Assembly: GCF_020715565.1 (NCBI RefSeq)
Contig: NZ_CP085839.1
Coordinates: forward strand, 992,001 to 1,056,000
DNA from: Nocardioides sp. Kera G14
GTDB taxonomy: Bacteria; Actinomycetota; Actinomycetes; Propionibacteriales; Nocardioidaceae
Direction: 5' to 3'
Length of the DNA stretch: 64,000 nucleotides
A model generated the notes under the pieces. That model made no database searches and was not told the origin of the DNA. It was given only the letters and a program-made list of their open reading frames with translations. How positions within the stretch are numbered: the first letter of the stretch is position 1; the number at the start of each line of letters is the position of its first letter. Made by a program: the position numbers and the translations under genes. Positions 7,791-15,573 of the stretch are shown here, piece after piece.

Positions 7791-7870
7791 TACCCCAGTG
7801 GTCGTTCGGACTACATGGCTACGTCGACTAGTGAATTCGGACTAAGGTCCCAGCGATGATCACTGGGGTA
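7791..7870. promoter_or_regulatory. Inverted and direct repeats in divergent promoter region
   Basis: Between the divergent genes at 7682 and 7899, TACCCCAGTG (7791-7800) is exactly inverted as CACTGGGGTA (7861-7870). Inside lie two direct copies of TTCGGACTA at 7805-7813 and 7836-7844, spaced 31 bp (three helical turns). This looks like a regulator-binding region; the regulator is unknown. Confidence 0.5.
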
Positions 7871-7898
7871 GTGGTCGGGGAATGCCGATGGGCGAGGC

Positions 7899-9062
7899 AT
7901 GAACCGATTCCCTCGTCTTGCCAGTGGCGCTCTTGCGGCAGCAGCCCTCGTCGCGACCGTCGTGCCCGCCACCGCGCAGTCGGCCGCCGCGGCCGACGCT
8001 GCTGGTGCGGCACCGGCGGCCGGTTCGACCAGCGCGAGCAGCGGGGTCACGCTGCCGCCGACCTCCGTCTCGGTCAGCCTGCGTGGCGGCCGAATGGTCG
8101 GACTCAACAGTCGGCTCGTCATCGGCGGCCAGGTGAAGGCCCCGGCCGGCGGCGTACTGAGTGCGTTGGACCGCATGCTCAGCGGGGCCACCACCACGGT
8201 CAGCAGCCTGCTCGCGGGCGCGTCGTCTGTCACCGAGCTACCCGCTCCCACACCGGTCAGCGCCGCCCGGGTGAGCCTGCAGCTCAAGACGCCGACGGGC
8301 TGGTCGTCCATTGCGACGGTGCCCACCACCGCCTCCGGCACCTACGCCGTGGCCGTGCCGACCGGCTTCTACGGCACCCACACCTGGCGCGTGCTCTCGG
8401 CGGCGACTGGGACCAGCACCGAGCAGGCGACGTCGCCCTTCACCGTGGGCGTCCGGGTTCCGTACGCGGCAAGGGGATCCGCCCGCTCCTATGCACGACT
8501 GTCCTCGGGTGATGTCCGATGGAACCCGTGTGCCCCGATCCCCTTCTACGTGAACCGCGCCGGGATGCCGAAGAACGCCTTGCCCACGATCATGGCCGCG
8601 ATGCAGAAGGTCCACGAGGCCTCCGGCCTCACCTTCCGCTTCTCCGGATACTCCAACGGCGTGCCTTTCGCCGGCGGCAACTCATCGCGGAGCGGGATGC
8701 CGAACTACGGCTTCACCATCGCGTGGGCCAAGCCGCAGCAGGCCGGCGAGCTGCGCGGAACCGTGCTGGCCGTGTCCGGCTCCTGGAGCCGCTCGACGCA
8801 GGTCGGGTCGAGCCGGAGGGCCGAGTACTTCAGCGGCGGCATGGTGATCGACCGAACGGAGAAGCTCAAGTCCCGGATGGGGAAGGGCAAGACCCTCGGG
8901 TACGTCGTCATGCACGAGATGGGACACGTGCTCGGCCTGGGTCACACGGCCGATGCGTCGCAGATGATGGCGCCGACGGTGACCGCGCGCTCCTACACGC
9001 AGTACGGCGCCGGCGACCTGGCAGGCTTCGCGGCCGTGGGCCTGGCGGGCGGCTGCCTCTAA
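7899..9062 (+). CDS. Secreted matrixin-like zinc metalloprotease
   Basis: A 387-aa protein with a Sec signal peptide (MNRFPRLASGALAAAALVAT..., cleavage near AQSAAAA). A beta-rich, Ser/Thr-rich region of about 150 residues follows, then a C-terminal peptidase domain. The zinc site HEMGHVLGLGH (residues 339-349, HExxHxxGxxH) is complete and is followed by a Met-turn (SQMMAPTV), typical of metzincins. There is no obvious pro-domain cysteine switch. It is probably exported and acts on extracellular protein or peptides; the substrate is unknown. It overlaps the convergent gene at 9059 by 4 nt. Confidence 0.88.
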   Translation: MNRFPRLASGALAAAALVATVVPATAQSAAAADAAGAAPAAGSTSASSGVTLPPTSVSVSLRGGRMVGLNSRLVIGGQVKAPAGGVLSALDRMLSGATTTVSSLLAGASSVTELPAPTPVSAARVSLQLKTPTGWSSIATVPTTASGTYAVAVPTGFYGTHTWRVLSAATGTSTEQATSPFTVGVRVPYAARGSARSYARLSSGDVRWNPCAPIPFYVNRAGMPKNALPTIMAAMQKVHEASGLTFRFSGYSNGVPFAGGNSSRSGMPNYGFTIAWAKPQQAGELRGTVLAVSGSWSRSTQVGSSRRAEYFSGGMVIDRTEKLKSRMGKGKTLGYVVMHEMGHVLGLGHTADASQMMAPTVTARSYTQYGAGDLAGFAAVGLAGGCL

Positions 9063-9340
9063 GACCCCTGTGCGGCGTCGTACGCCCGGCTGACGGCGAT
9101 CCGCTCGCAGGTACGCGCGAGCTCCATCGTCATCTCGTGGCCGAGCTCCGGGAACTCGAGCCCGAGCAGGAGCTCCGCACCCTCACGAGCGATGCGGCCG
9201 ACATGGGTGCTGCACATCGACGGCGCGGCGACGATGGCGTCGAGGCACAGGGTCATGGCGAGGCGGCGCTGCTCGGGTGACATGCCCTCGCTGGCCGAGA
9301 GCAGGAGCAGCGCTTCGTTGCGGCTGGGGTGGTGCGCCAT
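9059..9340 (-). CDS. Hypothetical helical protein
   Basis: A 93-aa, predicted all-helical soluble protein (RNEALLLLSASEGMSPEQRR, LAMTLCLDAIVAAPSMC, EMTMELARTCERIAVSRAYD). No known motif, signal or membrane span. Its 3' end overlaps the metalloprotease stop by 4 nt in convergent arrangement. Purine-metabolism gene purU lies upstream with a 58-nt gap. Function unknown. Confidence 0.6.
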   Translation of the reverse strand: MAHHPSRNEALLLLSASEGMSPEQRRLAMTLCLDAIVAAPSMCSTHVGRIAREGAELLLGLEFPELGHEMTMELARTCERIAVSRAYDAAQGS

Positions 9341-9398
9341 GGTCTTCCAACGATGCGCGCCAGAGCACGGTTACGCCAGTGCCTGAGGGGATCAGGAT

Positions 9399-10256
9399 TC
9401 AGTGGAAGACCACGGTGCGGTGGCCGTTGAGCAGGATGCGGGTCTGGGCATGCCACTTCACGGCACGGGAGAGCACCTGAGCCTCCACGTCCTTGCCGGC
9501 GGCGACGATGTCGGAGGCGTTGGTGCGGTGGTCGACCCGGAGGACGTCCTGCTCGATGATCGGGCCCTCGTCGAGCTCGGCGGTGACGTAGTGCGCGGTC
9601 GCGCCGACGAGCTTCACGCCCCGGGCCCACGCCTGGTGGTAGGGCCGGGCGCCCTTGAAGCTGGGCAGGAAGGAGTGGTGGATGTTGATCGCGCGGCCCG
9701 CCAGCCGCCCGCAGAGGTCGTCGCTCAGGATCTGCATGTAGCGCGCCAGCACCACGAGGTCGATGCCGAGCCCGTCGACGAGCTCCATCAGCTGAGCCTC
9801 CGCGTCCGCCTTGGTGGCGGCCGTGACGGGGATGTGGTGGAAGTCGATGCCGTAGTGGTCGGCGAGCGGCTTGAGGTCGAGGTGGTTGCCGACGATCGCC
9901 GGGATCTCGATCGGCAGGGCACCGGTCGACCATCGGAAGAGCAGGTCGTTGAGGCAGTGGCCCTCTCTGCTCACCATCAACAGCGTGCGGTACGGCGTCA
10001 CCGCATCCCTCAGCTCCCACGCCATGCTGAAGTGATCGGCCACCGCGGCGAACCCCTCGCTCAGGTCGGCCAGGGTGACCGTGTCGTCGAGGACCTCGAA
10101 GTGCACCCGCTGGAAGAAGCGCCCGCTGTTCGGGTCGTTGAACTGCTGCGCCTCGATGATGTTGCCCGAACGTGCGACGAGGAAGCCGCTGACGGCGTGC
10201 ACGAGTCCCGGAGCGTCGGGACAGTCGATGGTCAGCACGAACTCGGGGCGGGTCAC
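9399..10256 (-). CDS. purU: Formyltetrahydrofolate deformylase PurU
   Basis: A 285-aa enzyme that hydrolyses 10-formyl-THF to THF and formate, balancing the one-carbon pool and supplying formate for purine synthesis. An N-terminal ACT domain (VLTIDCPDAPGLVHAVSGFL, residues 5-80) is followed by the formyltransferase fold. That fold has the catalytic NIHHSFLPSFKGARPYHQA segment (Asn, His) and the distal Asp in ELDEGPIIEQDV. The start is GTG 10256 (MTRPEFVLT), because the conserved ACT strand begins there; the frame is open further upstream but without homology. It is divergent from the 10296 gene with only 39 nt between. Confidence 0.95.
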   Translation of the reverse strand: MTRPEFVLTIDCPDAPGLVHAVSGFLVARSGNIIEAQQFNDPNSGRFFQRVHFEVLDDTVTLADLSEGFAAVADHFSMAWELRDAVTPYRTLLMVSREGHCLNDLLFRWSTGALPIEIPAIVGNHLDLKPLADHYGIDFHHIPVTAATKADAEAQLMELVDGLGIDLVVLARYMQILSDDLCGRLAGRAINIHHSFLPSFKGARPYHQAWARGVKLVGATAHYVTAELDEGPIIEQDVLRVDHRTNASDIVAAGKDVEAQVLSRAVKWHAQTRILLNGHRTVVFH

Positions 10257-10295
10257 GACCGACCAGTCTAGGGCTGCGGCGATAACCTTCGGCCC

Positions 10296-10643
10296 GTGAT
10301 CGACTACGACGGCCGGGTGTTCCGACCCGTCTCGCTCTCCCCGAACGGCACAGTGTCCACGGAGACCGTGTTCGTCTACCGACAGCGTCGTCGCGTGATC
10401 ACGTCCGCCTACCAGGGCGGCGACATCGTCGCCGGCCACCTGATCGGACTGGTCGACGCCGAGGGAAACCTCGACTTCCGCTATCACCAGCTGACCGTCG
10501 AGGGTGAACTCCAGGCCGGTAGCTGCCACTCGACGCCCGAGGTGCTCGAGGACGGCCGGATCCGTCTGCACGAGAGTTGGCAGTGGAGCACCGGTGACAG
10601 GTCCACCGGCACCTCGACGCTCGAAGAGGTCAGGCCTGACTGA
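10296..10643 (+). CDS. Small conserved beta-barrel-like protein
   Basis: A 115-aa protein from GTG 10296. It alternates short strands with conserved YDGRVFR, NGTVSTETVFVYRQ, TSAYQGGDIVAGHLIG, FRYHQLTVEGEL and RLHESWQWSTGDRS blocks. Close relatives are often labelled n-acetylglutamate synthase in databases, a label I consider weak because no acetyltransferase fold or acetyl-CoA motif is visible. It is more like a small lipocalin/avidin-type barrel. Its 3' end overlaps the convergent tagD-like gene by 14 nt. Confidence 0.8.
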   Translation: MIDYDGRVFRPVSLSPNGTVSTETVFVYRQRRRVITSAYQGGDIVAGHLIGLVDAEGNLDFRYHQLTVEGELQAGSCHSTPEVLEDGRIRLHESWQWSTGDRSTGTSTLEEVRPD

Positions 10644-11034
10644 TCTTCTCGATCAGCGCGGTCGTGGAGATCGCCGGCGTGCGCGGCAGGTAGACGACCT
10701 CGCAGATGTCCTTGAACTCGTCGAAGCGACCGGCCCAGTCGTCACCCATCACGAGGACGTCGGCGGCGAACTGCTCGATGTAGTGCCGCTTGAGCTCGAG
10801 GCTCTCCTCGACGAAGACCTCATCAACACCCTTCAGTGCGTTGACGATGGAGAGCCGCTCCGCCTCGCTGTAGATCGGGGCGCGGCCCTTCTTCTTGAGG
10901 TTGAGGGCGTCCGCGGAGACGCCGACCACCAGCCGGTCGCCGTACGAGGCGGCACGCTCGAGGATGCGCAGATGCCCGACGTGGAAGACGTCGAAGGTTC
11001 CGAAGGTGATGACCGTGCGCGACACGGCCCGCAT
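10630..11034 (-). CDS. tagD: Glycerol-3-phosphate cytidylyltransferase-like (TagD)
   Basis: A 134-aa nucleotidyltransferase of the usual TagD size. It shows the HxGH signature in GTFDVFHVGHLRILERA, then LVVGVSADALNLKKKGR, MGDDWAGRFDEF and the RTPAISTTALIEKI C-terminal motif (ISSTxI type). It would make CDP-glycerol from glycerol-3-phosphate and CTP, the donor for the transferase encoded at 3640-4800. Other CTP-dependent substrates are possible in this superfamily. ATG 11034 has GAGGTGG upstream. Divergent from the DUF445 gene. Confidence 0.9.
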   Translation of the reverse strand: MRAVSRTVITFGTFDVFHVGHLRILERAASYGDRLVVGVSADALNLKKKGRAPIYSEAERLSIVNALKGVDEVFVEESLELKRHYIEQFAADVLVMGDDWAGRFDEFKDICEVVYLPRTPAISTTALIEKISQA

Positions 11035-11071
11035 CCTGCCACCTCAGGTCCGACCCGGCAGAATCGCACAC

Positions 11072-12325
11072 GTGAGTCTGATGGCGGGGGACACAGCGGG
11101 CGACGCCGTACGTCGGCAGGCGCTGCGCCGGATGCGGACCCTGGCCACGGGGCTGCTCTGCTTCGCGGCCGTCGTCTACCTCCTGACGCTCGACCGGGGT
11201 GGGTTCTGGGGCTTCGTCAACACGGGCGCCGAGGCGTCGATGGTCGGTGCGATCGCTGACTGGTTCGCCGTCACCGCCCTGTTCCGGCACCCGCTCGGCC
11301 TGCCGATCCCGCACACCGCGCTGATCCCGAAACGCAAGGACGAGCTGGGCCGCGGCCTCGAGGAGTTCGTGGGCGAGAACTTCCTCCACGAGTCGATCAT
11401 CCGCGACCGGATCGCGACGGTGAAGCCCGCGCTCCGTGTGGGCACGTGGCTCTCCGACCCCGCGAACGCCCGCACCGTGGTCGACGAGATCTCGACGGTT
11501 GCTGCCGCGGGGCTCGCCCGGGTCCGTGACGACCACGTCTCGGCACTGCTGTCGGAGGCCGTCTTCCCGCGGCTGCGGCAGGAGCCCATCTCCCCGATCC
11601 TCGGCGGCCTGCTGGCCGAGGCCGTGGAGGACGATCTCCATCGTGGCCTGGTGGATCTCGGCCTCCTCGAGCTCCGCGAATGGCTCGTGGAGAACCCCGA
11701 CACCGTCACCGACGTGCTCGAGGAGCGGGCGCCGTGGTGGACGCCGCAGGCGCTCAACCACGGGGTGGCGAGCAGGATCCACCTCGAGATGATCAAGTGG
11801 ATCGAGGACATCCAGGCAGACTCCCAGCACCGCGCGCGCTTCGCGTTCGACTCCTGGCTCGCGCAGCTCGCGACCGGCCTGCAGGAGGACCCGGAGACGC
11901 AGGAGAGGGCCGAGCGGCTCAAGGACCGGATGCTCGAGCACCCGCAGGTGCTCGCCTCCTCGATCTCGGTCTGGAACGCACTGCGCCGGGCGCTCACCAC
12001 GTCGCTCAAGGATCCCTCGGGCGCGGTCCGTGAGCGCCTGCTCCACGAGCTGACCAACTTCTCCGCGGCGCTCCTGGCTGACGAGGCCCTGCGGAACCGG
12101 ATCGACGCGCTCGCCAGCGACGCCGCGGTCTTCATCGTCTCGCGCTACGGGTCCGAGGCGACAGCGATCATCACGCACACGATCGAGCGGTGGGACGGTC
12201 GCGAGGCCTCGGAGCGGATCGAGCTCCACGTCGGCCGCGACCTGCAGTTCATCCGGATCAACGGCACGATCGTCGGAGGCCTTGTCGGCGTACTGATCCA
12301 CGCTGTCACCGTCCTTGTGACGTGA
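11072..12325 (+). CDS. DUF445 family membrane protein
   Basis: About 417 aa. N-terminal hydrophobic helix (LATGLLCFAAVVYLLTL), then the family hallmark WGFVNTGAEASMVGAIADWFAVTALFRHPLGLPIPHTALIP and KRKDELGRGLEEFVGENF. A long helical, probably coiled-coil body follows, and the C-terminal membrane helix is INGTIVGGLVGVLIHAVTVL. This is the DUF445 (YjiN-like) layout of two terminal membrane segments bracketing a soluble domain. Function unknown. Start is GTG 11072; ATG 11081 is the alternative. Confidence 0.88.
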   Translation: MSLMAGDTAGDAVRRQALRRMRTLATGLLCFAAVVYLLTLDRGGFWGFVNTGAEASMVGAIADWFAVTALFRHPLGLPIPHTALIPKRKDELGRGLEEFVGENFLHESIIRDRIATVKPALRVGTWLSDPANARTVVDEISTVAAAGLARVRDDHVSALLSEAVFPRLRQEPISPILGGLLAEAVEDDLHRGLVDLGLLELREWLVENPDTVTDVLEERAPWWTPQALNHGVASRIHLEMIKWIEDIQADSQHRARFAFDSWLAQLATGLQEDPETQERAERLKDRMLEHPQVLASSISVWNALRRALTTSLKDPSGAVRERLLHELTNFSAALLADEALRNRIDALASDAAVFIVSRYGSEATAIITHTIERWDGREASERIELHVGRDLQFIRINGTIVGGLVGVLIHAVTVLVT

Positions 12326-12360
12326 CCTGTCCGTGATGCCGGCGTGAGAGACTGCGAGAC

Positions 12361-12663
12361 ATGTTCGGCCGCCGCAAGCGCTCCTCGACGCCTGAGGCGT
12401 CCACGCCCGATCCGCACGAGCTCGCCGAGCAGGTGCCGATCACGGGGGACATCATCCGGCTGGGCCAGTTCCTCAAGCTCGCGAACCTCGTCGACTCGGG
12501 CTCGGTGGCCAAGGAGGTCATCGCCGGCGGCGAGGTGCTCGTCAACGGACAGGTCGAGACCCGCCGCGGCCGGCAGCTGAGCATGGGCGACGTCGTGCAG
12601 CTCGGCGGCCAGTTCGCCACCCCGGTCGACGGGGAGCAGTTCGAGGACGACCTGCCCTGGTGA
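12361..12663 (+). CDS. RNA-binding S4 domain protein
   Basis: A 100-aa protein whose residues 28-90 form an S4 domain: DIIRLGQFLKLANLVDSGSV, AKEVIAGGEVLVNGQVETRR, LSMGDVVQLGG. This matches the YbcJ/RqcP-like small S4 proteins that bind structured RNA, often rRNA or stalled 50S subunits. The first 25 residues are a basic, Pro-rich tail. It lies 35 nt after the DUF445 gene and may be co-transcribed with it. Its stop directly abuts the stop of the convergent gene at 12664. Confidence 0.9.
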   Translation: MFGRRKRSSTPEASTPDPHELAEQVPITGDIIRLGQFLKLANLVDSGSVAKEVIAGGEVLVNGQVETRRGRQLSMGDVVQLGGQFATPVDGEQFEDDLPW

Positions 12664-13833
12664 TCAGCTGACGCTGACAAGCAGAACCCGGTCGTCGCCC
12701 GTGCGCGGCGTCGCGCGGCCGTCGCGGTTGCTGGTCGTCACCACGAGGGTGTGGTCGTCGATCGCGAGCACGCTGCGCAGCCGCCCGTAGCGACCGTCGA
12801 GGAAGCCCTTCGGAGTGCCGGCATCCGTGCCCTGTAAGGGGATTCGCCACAACCGCTCGCCTTGGAGGGCAGCCATCCAGACGGCGCCCGACGCGATCGC
12901 GATGCCGCTCGGGCTGTCCTCCTCGGTGCCCCATTGCGCCACCGGGCTGGTGAACCGCTGGTCGTCGGTGCGCCCCTGCGTGTCGGGCCAGCCGTAGTTG
13001 CGGCCCTTCCGAATCCAGTTGAGCTCGTCGGCGGTGTGGTCGCCGAACTCGCTGGCCCACAGCCGTCCGTCCTTGTCGAAGGCCAGTCCCTGCACGTTGC
13101 GGTGGCCGATCGTCCAGACCGGCGAGCTCGGGTCGGGGTTGCCCGGCGCCGGCTTCCCGGCCGTCGTGATCCGGAGGATCTTGCCGCCCATCGAGTCGGG
13201 GTCCTGCGAGAGCGACGGTTCGCCGGACTCCCCGGTGCCGACGTAGAGCATGCCGTCCGGGCCGAAGGCGAGACGGCCACCGTTGTGGTGCACGCCGTGC
13301 GGGATGCCGTCGAGGATCACCTGCCACCGTCGGCCGTCGGTGCTGCGGGCGATCCGGTTGTCGTCGGCGGTGGAGTAGTAGGCGAAGAGCGTGTGGTCGG
13401 AGGCGTACGTCGGCGACGCCGCGATCCCCAGCAGCCCACCTTCTCCACCCTGGTCGACGTTGCTCACCGCGCCGGTCACCTCACCGAACCGGCTCATCCG
13501 GCCGGTGGCGAGGTCGATCCGATGGATCACCCCGTCATCGCGAGTGGAGACCAGCAGAGAGCCGTCGGGCAGCAGCGCCAGCCCCCACGGCACGTCGAGG
13601 CCGCTGGCGATGGTCTTCACGACCTTGGCCGACGGCATGGCGTCGGTGGGTGGCGGGCTCGAGACAGGGGCTGAGCTCGAGGGCGCCGGTGTGCTCCTCG
13701 CCGGTGTGCTCGTCGTCGCGGAGCTTGCGGTCGGGGACGCGGACGGGTCGTCGTCGGACGTGTCCCCACATCCGGCCACGAGTGCGAACACACTGAGGCC
13801 GGCGACAAGCGACAGCGCCGATCTCCTCCGCAT
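12664..13833 (-). CDS. PQQ-type sugar dehydrogenase lipoprotein
   Basis: A 389-aa exported lipoprotein with lipobox LVAGC (Cys about residue 21), a Ser/Thr/Pro/Ala linker to about residue 65, then a six-bladed soluble-aldose/sorbosone dehydrogenase beta-propeller. Blade markers include GLDVPWGLALLPDGSLLVSTRD, GGEGGLLGIAASPTY, HHNGGRLAFGPDGMLYVGTGE and NYGWPDTQG. The family oxidises aldoses using PQQ, though many actinobacterial members have no proven substrate and no PQQ-synthesis genes are in this window. The start is ATG 13833, giving a proper signal peptide; the longer frame to 13950 is not homologous. Confidence 0.9.
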   Translation of the reverse strand: MRRRSALSLVAGLSVFALVAGCGDTSDDDPSASPTASSATTSTPARSTPAPSSSAPVSSPPPTDAMPSAKVVKTIASGLDVPWGLALLPDGSLLVSTRDDGVIHRIDLATGRMSRFGEVTGAVSNVDQGGEGGLLGIAASPTYASDHTLFAYYSTADDNRIARSTDGRRWQVILDGIPHGVHHNGGRLAFGPDGMLYVGTGESGEPSLSQDPDSMGGKILRITTAGKPAPGNPDPSSPVWTIGHRNVQGLAFDKDGRLWASEFGDHTADELNWIRKGRNYGWPDTQGRTDDQRFTSPVAQWGTEEDSPSGIAIASGAVWMAALQGERLWRIPLQGTDAGTPKGFLDGRYGRLRSVLAIDDHTLVVTTSNRDGRATPRTGDDRVLLVSVS

Positions 13834-14252
13834 GACCCCAGCATCCCGCGTACGACCAAGGCGGGTCATCGGGCGGCTCCAGCCGCATCCAGCCGAGACT
13901 GTGACGATGAGTCCGGGATGGCGCCGTAAGAGCGACCGCTTGTCCCTCATTCACCCCGCATGACGCGCTGGTCCCAACGTCTGTACGCCGCGTGGCACCG
14001 CGCTACGCCTGTTGGACCACCCGGTTGGACCACTCTGTTGGACCACCAGGCCACTCCAACCAAGCGCGTGGATGGAGCGCATTGGTCCAATTGAGTGGTC
14101 CAACGGGCCGGTCCCATTGGCGTAGTCGGCGAGAACGAGGCTGACATGGGGAATGCCACTATGTCGTGGAGAGCGCCGATCAAGTCTCACGCCCGCGTGG
14201 AGTACCCGCGCTTGCGTCCTCACGGGATCGAGCGGCATGCATGACCGAGACG
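13834..14252. other. 419-nt gap without a convincing gene
   Basis: The gap separates the sugar dehydrogenase start from the FKBP stop. Two open frames on the minus strand (13947-14183, 13951-14238) run through the TTGGACCA repeats and have no protein-like features. The stretch at 14000-14160 looks less GC-rich than its surroundings. The only structure I see is the 13-bp-period array listed separately. Confidence 0.6.
14011..14104. repeat. 13-bp-period array of TTGGACCA boxes, direct then inverted
   Basis: GTTGGACCAC occurs at 14011-14020, 14024-14033 and 14037-14046, exactly 13 bp apart. The same core is then inverted as TTGGTCCAA (14082-14090) and GTGGTCCAAC (14095-14104), again 13 bp apart. 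The two blocks can pair into a long imperfect hairpin. It resembles an iteron or multi-site operator; no mobile gene or replication gene is adjacent. Confidence 0.8.
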
Positions 14253-14627
14253 TCAGCTGACGCCGAGCAGGTCCACGACGAAGATCAGGGTCTCGTTCGG
14301 CTTGATCACGCCGAGGTCGCGGCTGCCGTAGCCGAGGTGCGGCGGGATGACGAGCTGGCGGCGACCGCCGACCTTCATGCCTGCGACGCCCTGGTCCCAG
14401 CCGGCGATGACGCGGCCGCCGCCGAGCGGGAACTGGAAGGGCGCGCCTCGGTTGTAGGAGGCGTCGAACTCCTCGCCCGACGACAGCGCGACACCGACGT
14501 AGTGGACGGTGACGGTCTTCCCGGCCACGGCCTCGTCGCCCTCGCCCTCGCGGAGGTCGGTGATCACGAGGTCGGTGTAGGTCTCGGACGGGTCGACGAA
14601 GTCGATCTCGGGCTTCTCAGCAGTCAT
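14253..14627 (-). CDS. FKBP-type peptidyl-prolyl isomerase
   Basis: A 124-aa single-domain FKBP that catalyses cis-trans isomerisation of Xaa-Pro bonds. Seen: VTVHYVGVALSSGEEFDAS, FPLGGGRVIAGWDQGVAGMK, GGRRQLVIPPHLGYGSRDLG and TLIFVVDLLGVS. These cover the usual active-site residues (Tyr, Asp, Phe, Val, Ile, Trp, Tyr, Phe). There is no signal peptide, so it is cytoplasmic. Start is ATG 14627; the frame stays open upstream only through the 12-bp tandem repeat. It is the last gene after aroA-rsgA-hisN, 55 nt behind hisN. Confidence 0.95.
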   Translation of the reverse strand: MTAEKPEIDFVDPSETYTDLVITDLREGEGDEAVAGKTVTVHYVGVALSSGEEFDASYNRGAPFQFPLGGGRVIAGWDQGVAGMKVGGRRQLVIPPHLGYGSRDLGVIKPNETLIFVVDLLGVS

Positions 14628-14636
14628 GCCGACCAG

Positions 14637-14672
14637 CCTACTGAGCGGCCTACTGAGCGGCTCACCGAGCGA
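14637..14672. repeat. 12-bp tandem repeat between hisN and the FKBP gene
   Basis: CCTACTGAGCGG is present twice without gap (14637-14660), with a third degenerate unit (CTCACCGAGCGA, 14661-14672). It fills most of the 55-nt intergenic space just ahead of the FKBP start. A length-variable spacer is possible. Confidence 0.7.
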
Positions 14673-14682
14673 CGGTCGGTGG

Positions 14683-15552
14683 TCAGCGGCCGTGCAGGTG
14701 CGTGACGGTGCCCGGGCCGGTCGTGGGCGGCTCGTCGGGGTCGTCGGTGGACGACGAGGAGCCGAGGAAGGAGAGCGCAGCCTCGTGCAGGTGACCGTTG
14801 GTCGCGAGCGCATTGCCGCCCCACGGCCCGGGCTTGCCGTCGAGCGACGTGAACGACCCGCCCGCCTCCACCACGATCGGGACGAGCGCGGCCATGTCGT
14901 AGAGCGCCAGCTCGGGCTCCGCCGCGATGTCGACGGCGCCCTCCGCGAGCAGCATGTAGGACCAGAAGTCGCCGTAGCCGCGCGTGCGCCACACCCGGCG
15001 CATCAGCGCCATCATGCCGTCGAGGTTGCCACGGTCCTCCCACTCCGAGAGGTCGGAGTAGGCAAACGAGGCGTCGTCGAGGCGCCGTACGTCGGAGACG
15101 TGCAGCTGGGTGCCCTTCATCAGGGACTTGCCCGTCCAGGACCCCTGCCCCTTCGACGCCCACCAGCGGCGGCCGAGTTGGGGGGCGGAGACGACGGACA
15201 TCACGACCTCGTCCTCGACGGCGAGCGAGATGAGCGTGGCCCAGACGGGCACGCCGCGGACGTAGTTCTTGGTGCCGTCGATCGGGTCGATGATCCAGCG
15301 GCGGCCAGATGTCGCAGAGGAGCCGGCCGTTGATCCGAATTCCTCGCCGGTGATGGCGTCGCGGTTGCGGGCACGCGAGAGGGTGCGGCGGATCGAGTCC
15401 TCGACCGCCTTGTCCGCGTCGGAGACCGGGGTCAGGTCGGGCTTCGTCATGACGTGCAGGTCGAGCGCCTTGAAGCGGTCGTTGCTGATCGAGTCGGCGT
15501 CGTCGGCGAGCAGGTGCGCCAGTCGCAGGTCGTCGGTGTAGTCCTCAGGCAC
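14683..15552 (-). CDS. hisN: Histidinol-phosphatase, inositol-monophosphatase type
   Basis: A 289-aa enzyme of the IMPase fold. Metal-site motifs: EEFG (Glu), WIIDPIDGTKNYVRG (Asp-Pro-Ile-Asp-Gly-Thr) and GYGDFWSYMLLAEGAVD with the distal Asp. KPDLTPVSDADKAVE precedes them, as in actinobacterial HisN. It dephosphorylates histidinol phosphate in histidine synthesis; inositol phosphatase activity is the alternative, but location next to aroA and rsgA is typical of hisN in this phylum. The last 25 residues are a low-complexity Ser/Asp/Pro tail. Confidence 0.9.
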   Translation of the reverse strand: MPEDYTDDLRLAHLLADDADSISNDRFKALDLHVMTKPDLTPVSDADKAVEDSIRRTLSRARNRDAITGEEFGSTAGSSATSGRRWIIDPIDGTKNYVRGVPVWATLISLAVEDEVVMSVVSAPQLGRRWWASKGQGSWTGKSLMKGTQLHVSDVRRLDDASFAYSDLSEWEDRGNLDGMMALMRRVWRTRGYGDFWSYMLLAEGAVDIAAEPELALYDMAALVPIVVEAGGSFTSLDGKPGPWGGNALATNGHLHEAALSFLGSSSSTDDPDEPPTTGPGTVTHLHGR

Positions 15553-15573
15553 CGGCCCAGCGTAGTAGCCGGA

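Noticed and set aside
10296..10643. Calling this small protein N-acetylglutamate synthase
   Set aside because: No GNAT or amino-acid-kinase motif is visible. The common label appears to be propagated without evidence.
10823..12301. 492-aa minus-strand frame opposite the DUF445 gene
   Set aside because: Antisense shadow. The DUF445 motifs on the plus strand and the TagD-like gene explain the region.
13947..14238. Two overlapping open frames in the repeat-bearing gap
   Set aside because: Their sequence is produced by the TTGGACCA repeats, start sites lack ribosome sites, and no protein-like feature is present.
14637..14672. 12-bp tandem repeat as a CRISPR-like or regulatory array
   Set aside because: Only two perfect units without spacers. 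Treated as a simple slippage repeat.
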